This document shows, piece by piece, positions 1-10,320 of a DNA stretch of 64,000 nucleotides. Where the stretch lies: the NCBI GenBank assembly GCA_037043235.1, contig JAWRVZ010000013.1, positions 6,432,001-6,496,000 on the forward strand. Reading direction: 5' to 3'. The stretch comes from Rhodeus uyekii (lineage: Eukaryota; Chordata; Actinopteri; Cypriniformes; Acheilognathidae). Each line of letters begins with the position of its first letter. The first letter of the stretch is position 1. The position numbers and the translations under genes were made by a program. The notes beneath the pieces were generated by a model. The model saw nothing but the letters and a program-made list of their open reading frames with translations, did not search any database and was not told the origin of the DNA.

Positions 1-880
1 ACTTACTGCTGCCAGGTACAAATCCCAAGCACAAAGGGGCAACCAATAGGGATTGCAGAACTCTAAATCTTTTAGAAAACATAAGAACAAAGAGGAACAA
101 TGCTTTGAGAGTCAGACCTGACTGGAACTTCTTACGCTTCTTAGATAAGCTCACAGGAAGCCAGGGACAAGCCTTGGTTCACCAAGGCCAAATCCCAAGC
201 CAGTATCCTTGTGCGTACTACAGGCCTCAGCCTCCAAGTGCCATGGAGGAAACATGCTACTAATCTGTCTCTCTCTAAAGATATTCCACATAAACCTTTA
301 AAGTGGACTGGGATAACTGAGTGAATCTCTCCAGCAGGAACTCCATCACTGCACCAACAAGACAGTTAACTGGTCCAGCTGACAAGCACTGCACCAAGAA
401 GTGAAAGATTTCAGGGCATACAGTTTCCTTGTGGAAGGTCCTCTGGAGTGGGAAATGGTTTCAACATCCTCAGTTGAGAGACCAGAGTCTATGAGCTGCG
501 CCCCTTCAGAGTCAAAACCCACTGCTTCTACAGTTCTGGGTGGGGGTGAAGTATTAGGTACCCTGCCTGGGAAAACAGGTTGAGAGGGAGAGTCATCAAG
601 GAGAGACACGAGGTCTGAAACCACACTCTGGTCAAACAGACCCTGTCCCGGGGAGCAGAGCAATTGGGCGAAAAGTGTACAGATGCAGTGAAATCCAATG
701 ATTTATATATGGAACCACCGATGTGTTGTCTGATCGGATTTCAAAGGGAGGTTCTGAGAGCCAGGAAGACAGATCTCCTGACAGTTGAAGTGCCAGAAAA
801 AGGTAGTGTCCCCTACACAGATCTTGAGCTGAGCATCCATCTAGGACTGCTGCTCACCCGTGAGGGAAACATTCGTTAGC
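1..880 (-). mobile_element. Degenerate DIRS-type tyrosine-recombinase retrotransposon fragment
   Basis: Read on the minus strand, 346-663 encodes a stretch with the motif HSRGPSTRKLYALKSF followed by FTSWC, which is the start of the tyrosine-recombinase region of fish DIRS elements. After a frame break near 345 the similarity continues toward base 1 with WDLALV and then CLGF, the order expected in that recombinase. Between about 664 and 760 the minus strand carries SDNTSVV-YINH, matching the RNase H-like part that precedes the recombinase in DIRS. Stops and frame changes interrupt the reading, so this is a dead copy. It continues past the left edge. The upstream limit is uncertain; 880-1460 may hold more of it but I could not recognise domains there. 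Confidence 0.68.
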
Positions 881-1460
881 ATTCTCCGACAGCAAGGAGC
901 TCTCAGCACAGGGACCTTGGGATAGGAACCGGGGTGTCTTCCTCATGACCAAGGCATATAAGCATTATATATGACCTTGATTATGCAAAAAGAATTGGAC
1001 CACCTGGACCCAAGCTACCACTTCAGGGGACTATGAAAGGTATAACGTTAGACAAACCGGAACTGTTTTACAGATAATTACTGGCCTATAGCTTTATTCG
1101 TTTTACAGCCGATAAGATTGATTCGATGCATGTCACAGAAAGACATGGTCTTATTGAAATGATTCCCATAACACACCTAGAAAAGTGGTCAACTGTACTG
1201 GAGTGCCTCGCCCTGGGCATAAGTAACCACAGAGCGTGTTTCTGAACCTAGGAAAAAAGGCATTGGATCTGGCAGGTGAGGGCAAAGATAAGGCCAACCC
1301 CATCTCTAATCCCTCTGACAGATCCATTGCGACCCCCAAGACCTAGATCGCTGCTGTCCCTCTGCAACAGCGGGATCCGAGTCCTGAGGATTGCGAGCCT
1401 GGGCACTCTCCTCAAAGAGCACCGGGCAGGAGCAGAGCGTTCATAATGTACACAGCTGGT
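881..1460. other. Unassigned DNA between two mobile elements
   Basis: No gene or repeat family is recognisable. A 62-codon minus-strand reading frame at 1151-1339 has no family resemblance and may be decayed upstream sequence of the DIRS-like element. The stretch is more GC-rich than the intergenic DNA further right, which fits mobile-element coding remains. Confidence 0.4.
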
Positions 1461-1522
1461 GTGTCAGGGTTCTGTCACGTCAGTTTCGGTGCCTAGTGTG
1501 TTGGTTGACAGAACCCTGACAC
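1461..1522. repeat. Perfect 17-bp inverted repeat with 28-bp spacer
   Basis: GTGTCAGGGTTCTGTCA at 1461-1477 is the exact reverse complement of 1506-1522. The spacer is 28 bp, so a stable hairpin could form. The left arm also looks like the TG-start of the LTR-like block that follows. The structure may be the junction of two elements or a terminal inverted repeat. Confidence 0.85.
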
Positions 1523-1994
1523 TGCTCTCTCTTGTGTCCATGTGATTTCATGTGATCCGTGTCACACACAGTTGGTTGTCACCAACTACGCGCCGTCTCG
1601 TCATCTTGTGGACACGCGGCGATGCGCGTCAGCATTCACTGCGTGTACGTGTCCGTCAGTGTGTGCCCCACCCCCTTGTTACCTTGTTTCCCTTGAGTGT
1701 TGCCAGCTGTTTACGATTACTTACCTTACCTCATGTGTCCTATATATATCCCTCGGTGTTTGTTGTCCGGCGTCGCGTCATTGTCATTCATGTGTTTCCG
1801 TGGTCGTGATTCATGTCGTGTTCCCTGCCCTGATTTCCCGGTTCGTTTTATGTTCAAGTTATGATCTTTGTTTATGTTATGTTTTTCCCCCTCGTGGGTG
1901 TTTCCTTTGTAGGCTATGTTTGTTTATTTACTTATTGTTAATAAATTATCCTTTCTACCTGCACAGGAGTCCTCCCATTTCCCATTCCATGACA
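1461..1994 (+). mobile_element. Possible solo LTR or non-autonomous element
   Basis: The block starts TGTCAGGG and ends CATGACA, giving TG...CA ends. It holds pyrimidine-rich, CpG-containing sequence and, near the right end, AATAAA (about 1940) followed by a CTGCAC-type tail as seen in fish Gypsy-like LTRs. A plus-strand reading frame of 168 codons (1542-2048) is Cys/Ser/Leu-rich and low in information, so I do not treat it as a gene. No matching second LTR or target duplication was found, so the class is uncertain. Confidence 0.35.
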
Positions 1995-2192
1995 TGGTGC
2001 CCTTGCTTCTCGACATATTTATACTTTTCTTTCTCAGATGGTAGATAAACAACACCAAATAAGACATTTAACATGGACTCTAGTGATCACTAGAACACTG
2101 GACTCTAGTGTGAAAAAACTGCGTAAAATGCTCAATCAGAGTAACAAAGGTGCAAAAAAAAAGTGTTGTTAACCATGGCCCGGAGTCTGCTA

Positions 2193-3238
2193 AGGCAAGG
2201 CAAGGCAAGGCAAGTTTATTTGTATAGCACATTTCATACACAATGGTAATTCAAAGTGCTTTACATAAAGAAGAATGATAAAAATAAAACATTAAAAATG
2301 ATTAAAAGAATAAAAAGATAATACGTATAAAATAAAATGCAAACAGTTCGGACATAGCACAGTGCTCAATCTGCAAATGCATAGGTAAAAATATGTGTTT
2401 TGAGTCTTGATTTGAATGTGGCTACTGTTGGAGCACACCTGATCTCTTCTGGAAGCTGGTTCCAGCTGCGGCTGGCGTAACAGCTAAAAGCAGACTCTCC
2501 TTGCTTTGAGTGAACCCTGGGTATTACTAAGTGACTTGATCCTGATGATCTTAGTGATCTGTTAGGTGTATATTCGATGAGCATATCTGCAATGTATTGA
2601 GGTCCTAGGCCATTGAGTGATTTATAAACAAGTAACAGTACTTTAAAATCAATTCTAAATGTAACTGGAAGCCAGTGCAAGGACCTAAGGACTGGTGTGA
2701 TGTGTTCATATTTTCTGGTTCTGCTCAGAATCCTGGCAGCAGCGTTCTGTACGAGCTGCAGCTGTCTTATGGTCTTTTTGGGAAGGCCGGTGAGGAGCCC
2801 ATTACAATAATCCACCCTGCTGGTGATGAAAGCATGAACAAGTTTCTCTAAGTCTTGATTGGAGACAAAGCATCTAATTCTTGCAATATTTTTGAGATGA
2901 TAATATGCTGATTTAGTTATTGTTTTTACATGGCTACTGAAACTCAGGTCTGACTCCAAAATCACACCAAGATTCCTGACCTGATTTTTAGTTGTTTGAC
3001 CCCTAGAGTGAAGGTATGCGTTCACTTTGAGAACTTCATCTTTGTTTCCAAATGCAATGACTTCAGTTTTGTCTTTGTTTAACTGGAGGAAGTTTAGGCA
3101 CATCCAGTTTTTAATTTCATCAATGCATTGACACAGGGAGTCAATGGGGCTGTAATCATTAGGTGATAACGCGATGTAAATAAGGAAACATTTTACAGAG
3201 TTCCATTTTAGCATAATGGTTTTAAATAAAAAATCCAT
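2193..3238 (-). mobile_element. 5'-truncated L2/CR1-clade LINE with reverse-transcriptase C-terminal part
   Basis: The minus strand encodes about 290 residues, including LNKDKTE, NLGVI, SRVDYCNGLL, LQLVQNAAARIL and HWLPV, then RSSGS and SFKSRLKTHIF-like endings. These are the standard order of the end of the reverse transcriptase in fish L2-like LINEs. The 3' end at 2193-2260 has GGCAA repeats and a tail ending GCACTTTGAATTACC when read on the minus strand, typical of this family. The endonuclease and the front of the RT are missing, as expected for a 5' truncation. A second copy of the clade lies at 32930-33510 on the other strand. Confidence 0.85.
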
Positions 3239-6200
3239 CCTATTTGGTTGAGAAACTACAATTTAATCTAATGTAAGTTAAATTATTTTATCTGCAAAAG
3301 GTTAAGTACCAAACAAGATATAGCTTTGGTCATATTTACATTCTTCAAAATCAATCAGGTCAATCAAAATCTGTTTGATTCCTCATAAAATGAACCAAAA
3401 AAGATTGTAGTTGCCAATAATCTTTTCCATGTTTCTATAAGTGCTTTGCCCTTCAAGAGAGAGACTCAGTCTTACAAACAGTGCTTTTAAAATATTTCAA
3501 ATCAGTTATTCTGAAAGTATGCTGAAAGAAACTGAAGCCAGAAAAGAATGCATTCTATCATTAGGTTCATTTGGTGAGACTGGCACATTGATATTGTCCA
3601 GATCCAAGAGCACCAGAATTTTGTGAAGTGATTGATCACCTGAGGCAAGGATAATTGTCATTTTATATGAGTTGTGCACCACAGATAGCCAACACAAATG
3701 GGGGTAAAAAACAACAGAGTAGGCAACTACTTTCTTTCTGCCTCTTTTGGAAATCCTGATGCTGACAGATAGATACTTCAAATGTATTTGTTCTGTTGCC
3801 AAAAGATCTGATCCTCTACCTTCTAAAATCAACAGCCATTTCCTTTTACTGAAGGACTAAAATTACACTAAAAGAAATTACTGCTTCCATTCATTTTATA
3901 ACGGGCAAAGTGAAGAGCTTTTATGTCATAAAATAAATATGCATTGTAGAGAAAATGCTCATTGTACTATCATTATCATTTTACAGTGCTTTTTTACCAT
4001 CTTTCATTTGCATTCAAATTTTATTTAGCGTCAATTTATAACTACCAGAAACATAGACTCGTAGACTTGACTTGAATTGTACTTGATCCTTTGGGGGAGT
4101 GAAGGATTCAACTATGAATATAATTTAAATCAAAATTTCCATTTCCATTCCATTAAAAATGCTAATTTCATGATAATCTAGTATTTGTCACTAGAATAAA
4201 ATTAGAGTTAATGCTTGTTTGAGAGTTTATTCTTCCCTCATTTGACCTTATAGAGGGAAAAAACAGCCTTAGGAAATCAAAGACCCATCTGCCATTTATG
4301 AAGCAAACCACATAAACCGTTTAAGCAGAGGCAATTGAGATTAGCAACACTATTTGTTTTTGCCACCCATATTAAATAGCAAATCCATTGAGTTACGAGT
4401 GGTTCTCCACAGTCAATTTTTTATGAGAAACAATTAAAAATGGTATATATCATGGTTATATGTGGAATGAGATTTTTTTTTAAAATCAAACTACTGTAGT
4501 TTGACTGGGCAACAAATGGTCCTTTTCACACAAAGACTAAACAAAAAACAAATGTATACCTGTACAATAGAAAGTGCAACATGAGCGCACCTTTTAGTTG
4601 TGCTCATTTCCCAATCTTGAAAGAAAAAGATGCAAAAGGAACACCATTGAAAAATATGGTCAGATAAAATCTTTAAATAGAATACAAATTTGTAACAGAC
4701 ATTTTTTGCGACCTCAATTGCAGGCATTTCCTGTATAAATCATTACTTATTGAACCAATAGTGTAAATCCTAAAAAAAATCTAATTAGGATTTAACCAAT
4801 GAAATAATGAGATTTTCTATTCTGCATCAAAGTTTACATCTCTCATTCAGAGAATTCTTAATTTTTACCCCTTCCAACCAATGAATGAAGTGTTTCGTTT
4901 GCAGCTAGCCCCATATAAAGCTCATGAATTGGAGGGAATTAGGGAGGAGGTGAGAAAAATAATACTGTGTTTTACAAGACCACAGGACTACTAGCTGTTT
5001 CAAAATAAGGGACAAACATATTAAGGGAATTTGTCCTGGAGATAAAAGCCTTTAGACAAGACCTTGTGCTTTATTAGCATCATTCCGTAGTTAGTTTGTT
5101 AATTAAAAAATCGTTCTCAGTATCCAGACCCAGCAGGATCTGAGACAGAATAGGTCTCTCCCAGGTGCTATAGAGAGTAAGTGATGCAGTCATACTGAAG
5201 AATCAAAGGTCTCTGTGAACCAGAGTTAATTTGAATTCTTACTCCCTTGTTCTGTTTTTTATTCATTTTTAAAAGGGGTGTTGGATTCTGAAGCTTAATA
5301 GCTTCGCCTTCCCACAGTCGGACAATAAAAAGAGGGGTGGAAACAAAGCAGAGCAGAGGTATCTCCCCTCCTACTCGATTTCACTCAGTAACAGTGTCCT
5401 AGTGGGCAGGAACGTCAGATTTTTAATGCAGATTTAAGACACATTCAAGTGTGAAGTAAAAAAAAGGGGGGGTCTCCAGTAGGGTCCCCAGGGGCCACAG
5501 GAGGTGTTTAATGGCACGCAATGACCCAAACGGCCGAGCTTGTTATGGTCTCTCCACTGGAGCTCCGGGCTTTCACAGAACCAGCATTGTTGGCACGGCA
5601 CTGCAGACACCCCACACAAAAAACAGAGGTGACAGGGCTGTTCCCCCAGTGTGCTTCATGTACTGAATGAAATCCCTATAATGAAATCAAGCAACGGCAC
5701 ACACAAATATTCAAAACCATTCAAAATAGACTTTCAGATTAAGACATTTGCACGAATATGAATGCTTATTTGATCAAGAAGAAAAAAATTAACACTATGC
5801 ATTTTATCTTTTTTTAGACTGCATAATTCAGCTCTCACTTTTCCTTTCACTCAATGAGTAACATGAGCTCTTATGCTCGCATTCTCATAACATGTCAACT
5901 TTGTTGTCATCACCAAGACATAAATAGCTGTTAAGACTCATATTTATAGTTGCAGATTACTGGATGTATACAACAAAGGTTTTATGGCATATTAAATACA
6001 ACATACGCCTTTCGTTTTGGTAGGAATATTACGTTACTCTAGAAAGTAAATTAGAACTAAGACATTTTACTGTTATGATGAATGACCCTTTTTGGTGTGT
6101 AAAAGCAAAGTAATTTCAATTAATTGAAAGCAAATTAAAAAAATTCTATATGAAGAATGTGAAACCTAATCGTGTTCATCATTATTTTACGAAATGCATG

Positions 6201-6362
6201 ACAGCAGCAGTTTGCTTTTATAAAATAAAATAATCAGTTTTAGAACAAATTTTGAATGAAACAAAGAAGCTTGATTGAGGGCAGATTGCGAAAAGAAAAA
6301 AAAATAGTACTGTACAACAATTAGCAATTTCCAATGTATTTACACACGCACACACACACAAA
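3239..6362. other. Intergenic DNA upstream of gdf10
   Basis: AT-rich, with no gene-like reading frames: the open frames here are short, lack family resemblance and do not join by splice sites. The 5050-5640 interval is less AT-biased and may hold regulatory DNA. The 5855-6062 part is duplicated downstream of gdf10 and is listed separately. Confidence 0.6.
5855..6062 (+). repeat. Copy 1 of a diverged direct repeat flanking gdf10
   Basis: The sequence from GAGTAACATGAGC through ACATAAATAGCTGTT, AGATTACTGGATGTAT and ACAACATACGCC to AGAAAGTAAATTAGAA recurs in the same order, spacing and orientation at 9441-9636. By eye about 75-80% of aligned bases match over roughly 190 bp. It matches no repeat family I know. 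Confidence 0.75.
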
Positions 6363-6762
6363 CTGTGAATGTGCATGTTTGCTGGATTGTCCTCTCGTTG
6401 GCCTCCCGCTGGATCGGGTGTAATGTAGCAGCAGCTCCCGTTGGCTGGTGGGCGGGTACGTCAGCACCTCACTCCGCTTATGCCTGCTGCCGTGGATTGT
6501 GGCGGTCAGACGAAATAAGTGATGTTTCACAGGTTATGCACGAGACTGATAGAACTTCAGAAATCACTTCCTCTCTGCACTGCGTAAAAAAGGCGAGAAA
6601 GGCAGCTGCTATCCAAACCGAGTCATTGGAAAACGTCTTTCTGTCATTCTGGAATCCTTGTTTAGTATGTTTTAATATGTGCTAGCGCGATTTTTTGTTT
6701 TGTTTGGGTTTTTTTATCTAAACGACATTTAATCGTCTGGAAACGTTTTCTTTCTTTGAAAC
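6363..6762 (+). promoter_or_regulatory. Probable gdf10 promoter / 5'UTR region
   Basis: This stretch just upstream of the gdf10 start codon is richer in CpG than its surroundings, particularly 6400-6510, and ends in a T-rich leader. A CA microsatellite lies at about 6341-6361. No TATA box at a convincing position was seen, and the transcription start cannot be set from sequence alone. Confidence 0.4.
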
Positions 6763-9223
6763 ATGACGTTTAAATGTGTCTTTTTGACGCACCTGTTACT
6801 GTTCTGGGTTGGATCCGAAGCTGACGCATCTGAAGGTGTTTGGAGAAGTGCGCGCGACAGCACGACAGACGCGCTCGTGGCCGCGGATGCGCTCTCGCAG
6901 CACATGTTTAAACTTTATGAGAAGTACAACGTTGAACCTAACCGACTCAAAGAGGGAAATACTGTAAGAAGTTTTAAAGCAAAGCCGGGTAAGTGGCATA
7001 TGTAAAAAATAAAATAATAAAAAATATAAAATGTATGACGCAAAGAAAATGCTGCCACTAAATGATGAATTAAAACCAATTTTTGCAATTATTACGATTG
7101 GTTCAATTGTTCAATTAGTTCACTTCTAAGTGGCTGGATTTTTGTTTTCTTAAAAGTCACAAGAATTAGCCTAATGAGTTTATTGAGGGGTGGGGGGGGG
7201 GACGAAAATCTGTCAGTAATTGTCGTCTCTGCTGAGGTATGTCCTGTGCAACGCAAATATCTTGTTATACCCTTAGCACAATTGTGATATATACATTTTG
7301 TAGACATTCTGTCTAAATCTATAGTCAAGTGATAAACAATGACTATATTTTGTAGATGCACCATGCAATAATAGAACTGTTGCAAAACCACCACAGACGA
7401 TTCCCAACTTTTTTTGTTAATGAAATGTTATTTGAAAACAGCTGTTTAAACCAGAACATTAAAATATAATTTGTTGCACTCTCATGAAACAATGCAGTCT
7501 TTTTTCTGCAGACTGCTAAAGCATTTAATCAGTGGCGATTAAAAGACTGACATTTTTGCAGGTTTTAACTCTTAAGGGAACCTAAATAAACATTTCCATA
7601 TGTCTGCTCTAGGAGTAATATGTCTCCTCACTTCCTTTTGCTTTCTTCAACCCCATACACAGAACAAAAAGCCTGTTGTTTGAGCCCATATTCATAATTA
7701 ATATGTAACTCAGCAGTTTCTCTCGTATCTTTGCAGAGAATGTGGAGCAGAGGGCCTCGTACTGGCTGAATCTTACTTCCCTTCAGGGATCTGAGGTGAT
7801 TCTTACATCTACGTTTCACTTCGTTTTTGACAAACGGCCACGTCAGAGGTCCTGGTTCTGCAAGCGCTTCAAGAACCCCTCTTGTCGCGCCCCGAACTTC
7901 CAGCTGCTGCCCTCTGTCCGTGTTCTTTTCCGGTCTCCCTCCTTCGGCTCAGCCCCAGGATCACTGCTCGGAAACATCACCGTAGTTCCTCACAGACGTG
8001 GGACCTGGCAGAGCAAGGATGTGTCTGTCATTATAAAGGAGGCCCGAGATAAGAATCACCTTTTGATTACTGTGGAGTTTGACTATGGAGAGCATTCTCA
8101 AAGGTATCATGACCAACACTCACCTTCCAGTCTTCCATATTTGCTGGTTTATGCTAATGACTTGGCCATTTCAGAGCCCAACAGTGTGGCTGTGACCCTA
8201 CAGAGATATGACCCTTTCATTGCAGACCAGCAGCCAACTCATTCTCCAGACTCACCTGACATACGTGTGAAGCGGGAACTGGAATCGGACTTCTCTGATC
8301 CCATTGAGAACAACGAGCTCCCGGAGGTGGAGTACAACAGGTTCAAACAGCACGATATGTGGGAAAGTGCTTACTTTGCGTTCAAGCCAAAGCCCTTCAA
8401 AAAAGAACGTCGGAGGAAAGGCCAGGAGCACGCTGATGGATTCGGCAAGTCTCAGGTTCTCCAGTTTGATGAGAAAACCATGAAGAAGGCCCGGAGGAGA
8501 CAGTGGAAAGAACCTCGCAGCTGTTCCAAGAGGTACCTGAAGGTGGACTTTGCAGATATCGGGTGGAACGAATGGATATTGTCTCCCAAGTCTTTCGATG
8601 CCTTCTACTGCGCAGGAACGTGTGAATTCCCCATTCCAAAGGTCAGAAAACCTCACGGCGAGAATCCGCTTATGCGAATGTGAATCATTCAGACATGTTG
8701 AAATATTTAAAAATGGCTATGGTTAATACAGCCTCTCTAGCCAGAGATTTTAAACAAAGAATCCCTTCAGAAAATGTTTCAGTTCCAGCGCAACTAAAGC
8801 ACACCATCTTTATGTGCAATTACAGTCAAATAGTTGTACGCTTAATGGGGGTTTTAAGCACATTTTGGACACATTTTCTTTTGAAATGAGCCAGGTTTAA
8901 AGTTTCTCTGTTCTGAATAATAGAAGGGTGTTGTAAGACATAATTTCCTTTCCTCGATTGAAGAAAATAAAACAAAAGTTGCATATCTAAATGCTACCAT
9001 ACCTAATTATCCTGTTTTCTGCCCTTATAAGGTGGTTCGCCCCTCCAACCATGCAACCATCCAGAGCATAGTCAAGGCCGTTGGGATCATTCCAGGTATC
9101 CCAGAGCCATGCTGCGTCCCGGAGAAGATGGAACCACTCAGTGTACTGTTTCTGGATGAGAGCAAAAACATTGTATTGAAGATCTACCCCAACATGTCCG
9201 TGGAGACGTGCGCTTGTAGATAG
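6763..9223 (+). CDS. gdf10: Growth/differentiation factor 10 (BMP3b), TGF-beta family ligand
   Basis: Coding exons: 6763-6988, 7737-8641, 9032-9223; total 440 codons plus stop, all junctions in phase (GT-AG). The protein is a secreted precursor. A signal peptide (MTFKCVFLTHLLLFWVG) leads into a prodomain containing LYEKYN, GNTVRSF and the family block VYANDLAISEPNSVAVTLQR. A basic site ARRRQW near residue 328 precedes a mature domain of about 110 residues with RYLKVDFADIGWNEWI, CAGTCEFP, NHATIQS, EPCCVP and the terminal CACR, giving the seven-cysteine knot. The variants VVRPSNHAT, VGIIPGIPEPCC and NMSVETCACR match GDF10, while BMP3 has SLKPSNHAT and GVVPG. Mature dimers act extracellularly through SMAD signalling. 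Human GDF10 is about 478 aa, so the prodomain here is shorter. Confidence 0.95.
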
Positions 9224-10320
9224 ACTTGCTGCTCAGAGGAAAAAAAGGCAAACGGGCATTGTTGTGGTTTTGACACACACATTTACCTTGAAGAGGCATA
9301 TTGTCTTTACTTTGCACTTGTTTGCAAAGTGCACACGTTTTTAAGGACTATATTTCGTCTTTCATGAATGCTTATCTGTGATATTTTCGTTTCTTCTATT
9401 TATCCATGAGGGATCTGTCGTAAACCTTTACCATACTAGATGAGTAACATAAGCACTTACTCTTACACTTATTGCTTAAATAGTCGTCTTTTCAGCTCCA
9501 TGACATAAATGGCTGTTGGACTTGTACATGTAGATTACTGGATGTATGATAATGGTTTAAAGCATACTGAATATAACATACGCCCTTTCTTTTGGCGTAA
9601 ATGTTGAATTACATTGGAAAGTAAATCAGAATAAAGGATTATTCTGTAATTGAGAGTTGAGAAGAATGTTTGATGTAGTGGCTGGTTAACTTAATGTCTT
9701 GGTGTATATTAAAAATGTAAGTGTAACTTGATAATTGGGTCATTTAAAATCATACATGATGAAGTAGTGACATGTGAAAAATGTGAACCCTTTAATATTT
9801 ACATCAAACATTTAGCATGACTGCAAAGCAGTCTCATAGTAATTAATCTGAACTTATTTTTATAATCAAAAGTTGATTCTGTTAGAAAACTAAGAAGCAA
9901 CATTTGACAATTGGGGGAGTGGGGGGATTCTCAAAAGTTGGTGTTGCTAATCACTAAGGTCACTGATAGCTTGTGCTGACTCGTTTTTCCTGTGCATTTG
10001 TTTTACTTTAAGAGACGTTACACACGTTCCTTTTTCCTTATTCAGACATGTTTGATGATCTTGGTGTGGTGCCATATGCAAGGAGTCTTTGGGCCAAATG
10101 TGCCAGTGTGTATAAACAATTGTTGATTTGGATTCAATATATTATATTTTAGAGAATGTATTTTTGTAAATGTGTTTTGTCAAATTTTAAATTATGACAG
10201 CTAGCCTTATAAGTAGAATAAAATGTATGTTAAACCACCAATGTGTATTTTCTGCTGCATAATTGCATTTTTCTGCATTAAATGTTAACTATTCTTTACT
10301 AAACCAAGAATAAAAGAACA
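9224..10320 (+). other. gdf10 3'UTR and flank
   Basis: No coding potential follows the gdf10 stop. AT-rich sequence typical of a long vertebrate 3'UTR runs on, with AATAAA candidates near 10218 and 10309. The second copy of the gdf10-flanking repeat (9441-9636) would fall inside this UTR if transcription runs to these signals. Confidence 0.45.
9441..9636 (+). repeat. Copy 2 of the direct repeat flanking gdf10
   Basis: This is the partner of 5855-6062. It shares GAGTAACATAAGC, ACATAAATGGCTGTT, AGATTACTGGATGTAT, ATAACATACGCCC and GGAAAGTAAATCAGAA with the same spacing (61 versus 62 bases between the first two blocks). It lies just past the gdf10 stop codon, probably in the 3'UTR. Confidence 0.75.

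Noticed and set aside
1542..2048. 168-codon plus-strand reading frame
   Set aside because: Composition is Cys/Leu/Ser repeats from T-rich LTR-like DNA; no protein motif.
8252..8656. Long minus-strand frames opposite gdf10 exon 2
   Set aside because: Shadows of the strongly coding plus-strand exon; no homology of their own.
6763..9223. Assignment of the TGF-beta gene as bmp3
   Set aside because: The mature domain reads VVRPSNHAT, GIIPGIPEPCC and NMSVETCACR and the prodomain has VYANDLAISEPNSVAVTLQR, all GDF10-specific; BMP3 differs at these positions. Neighbouring genes also fit the GDF10 locus.
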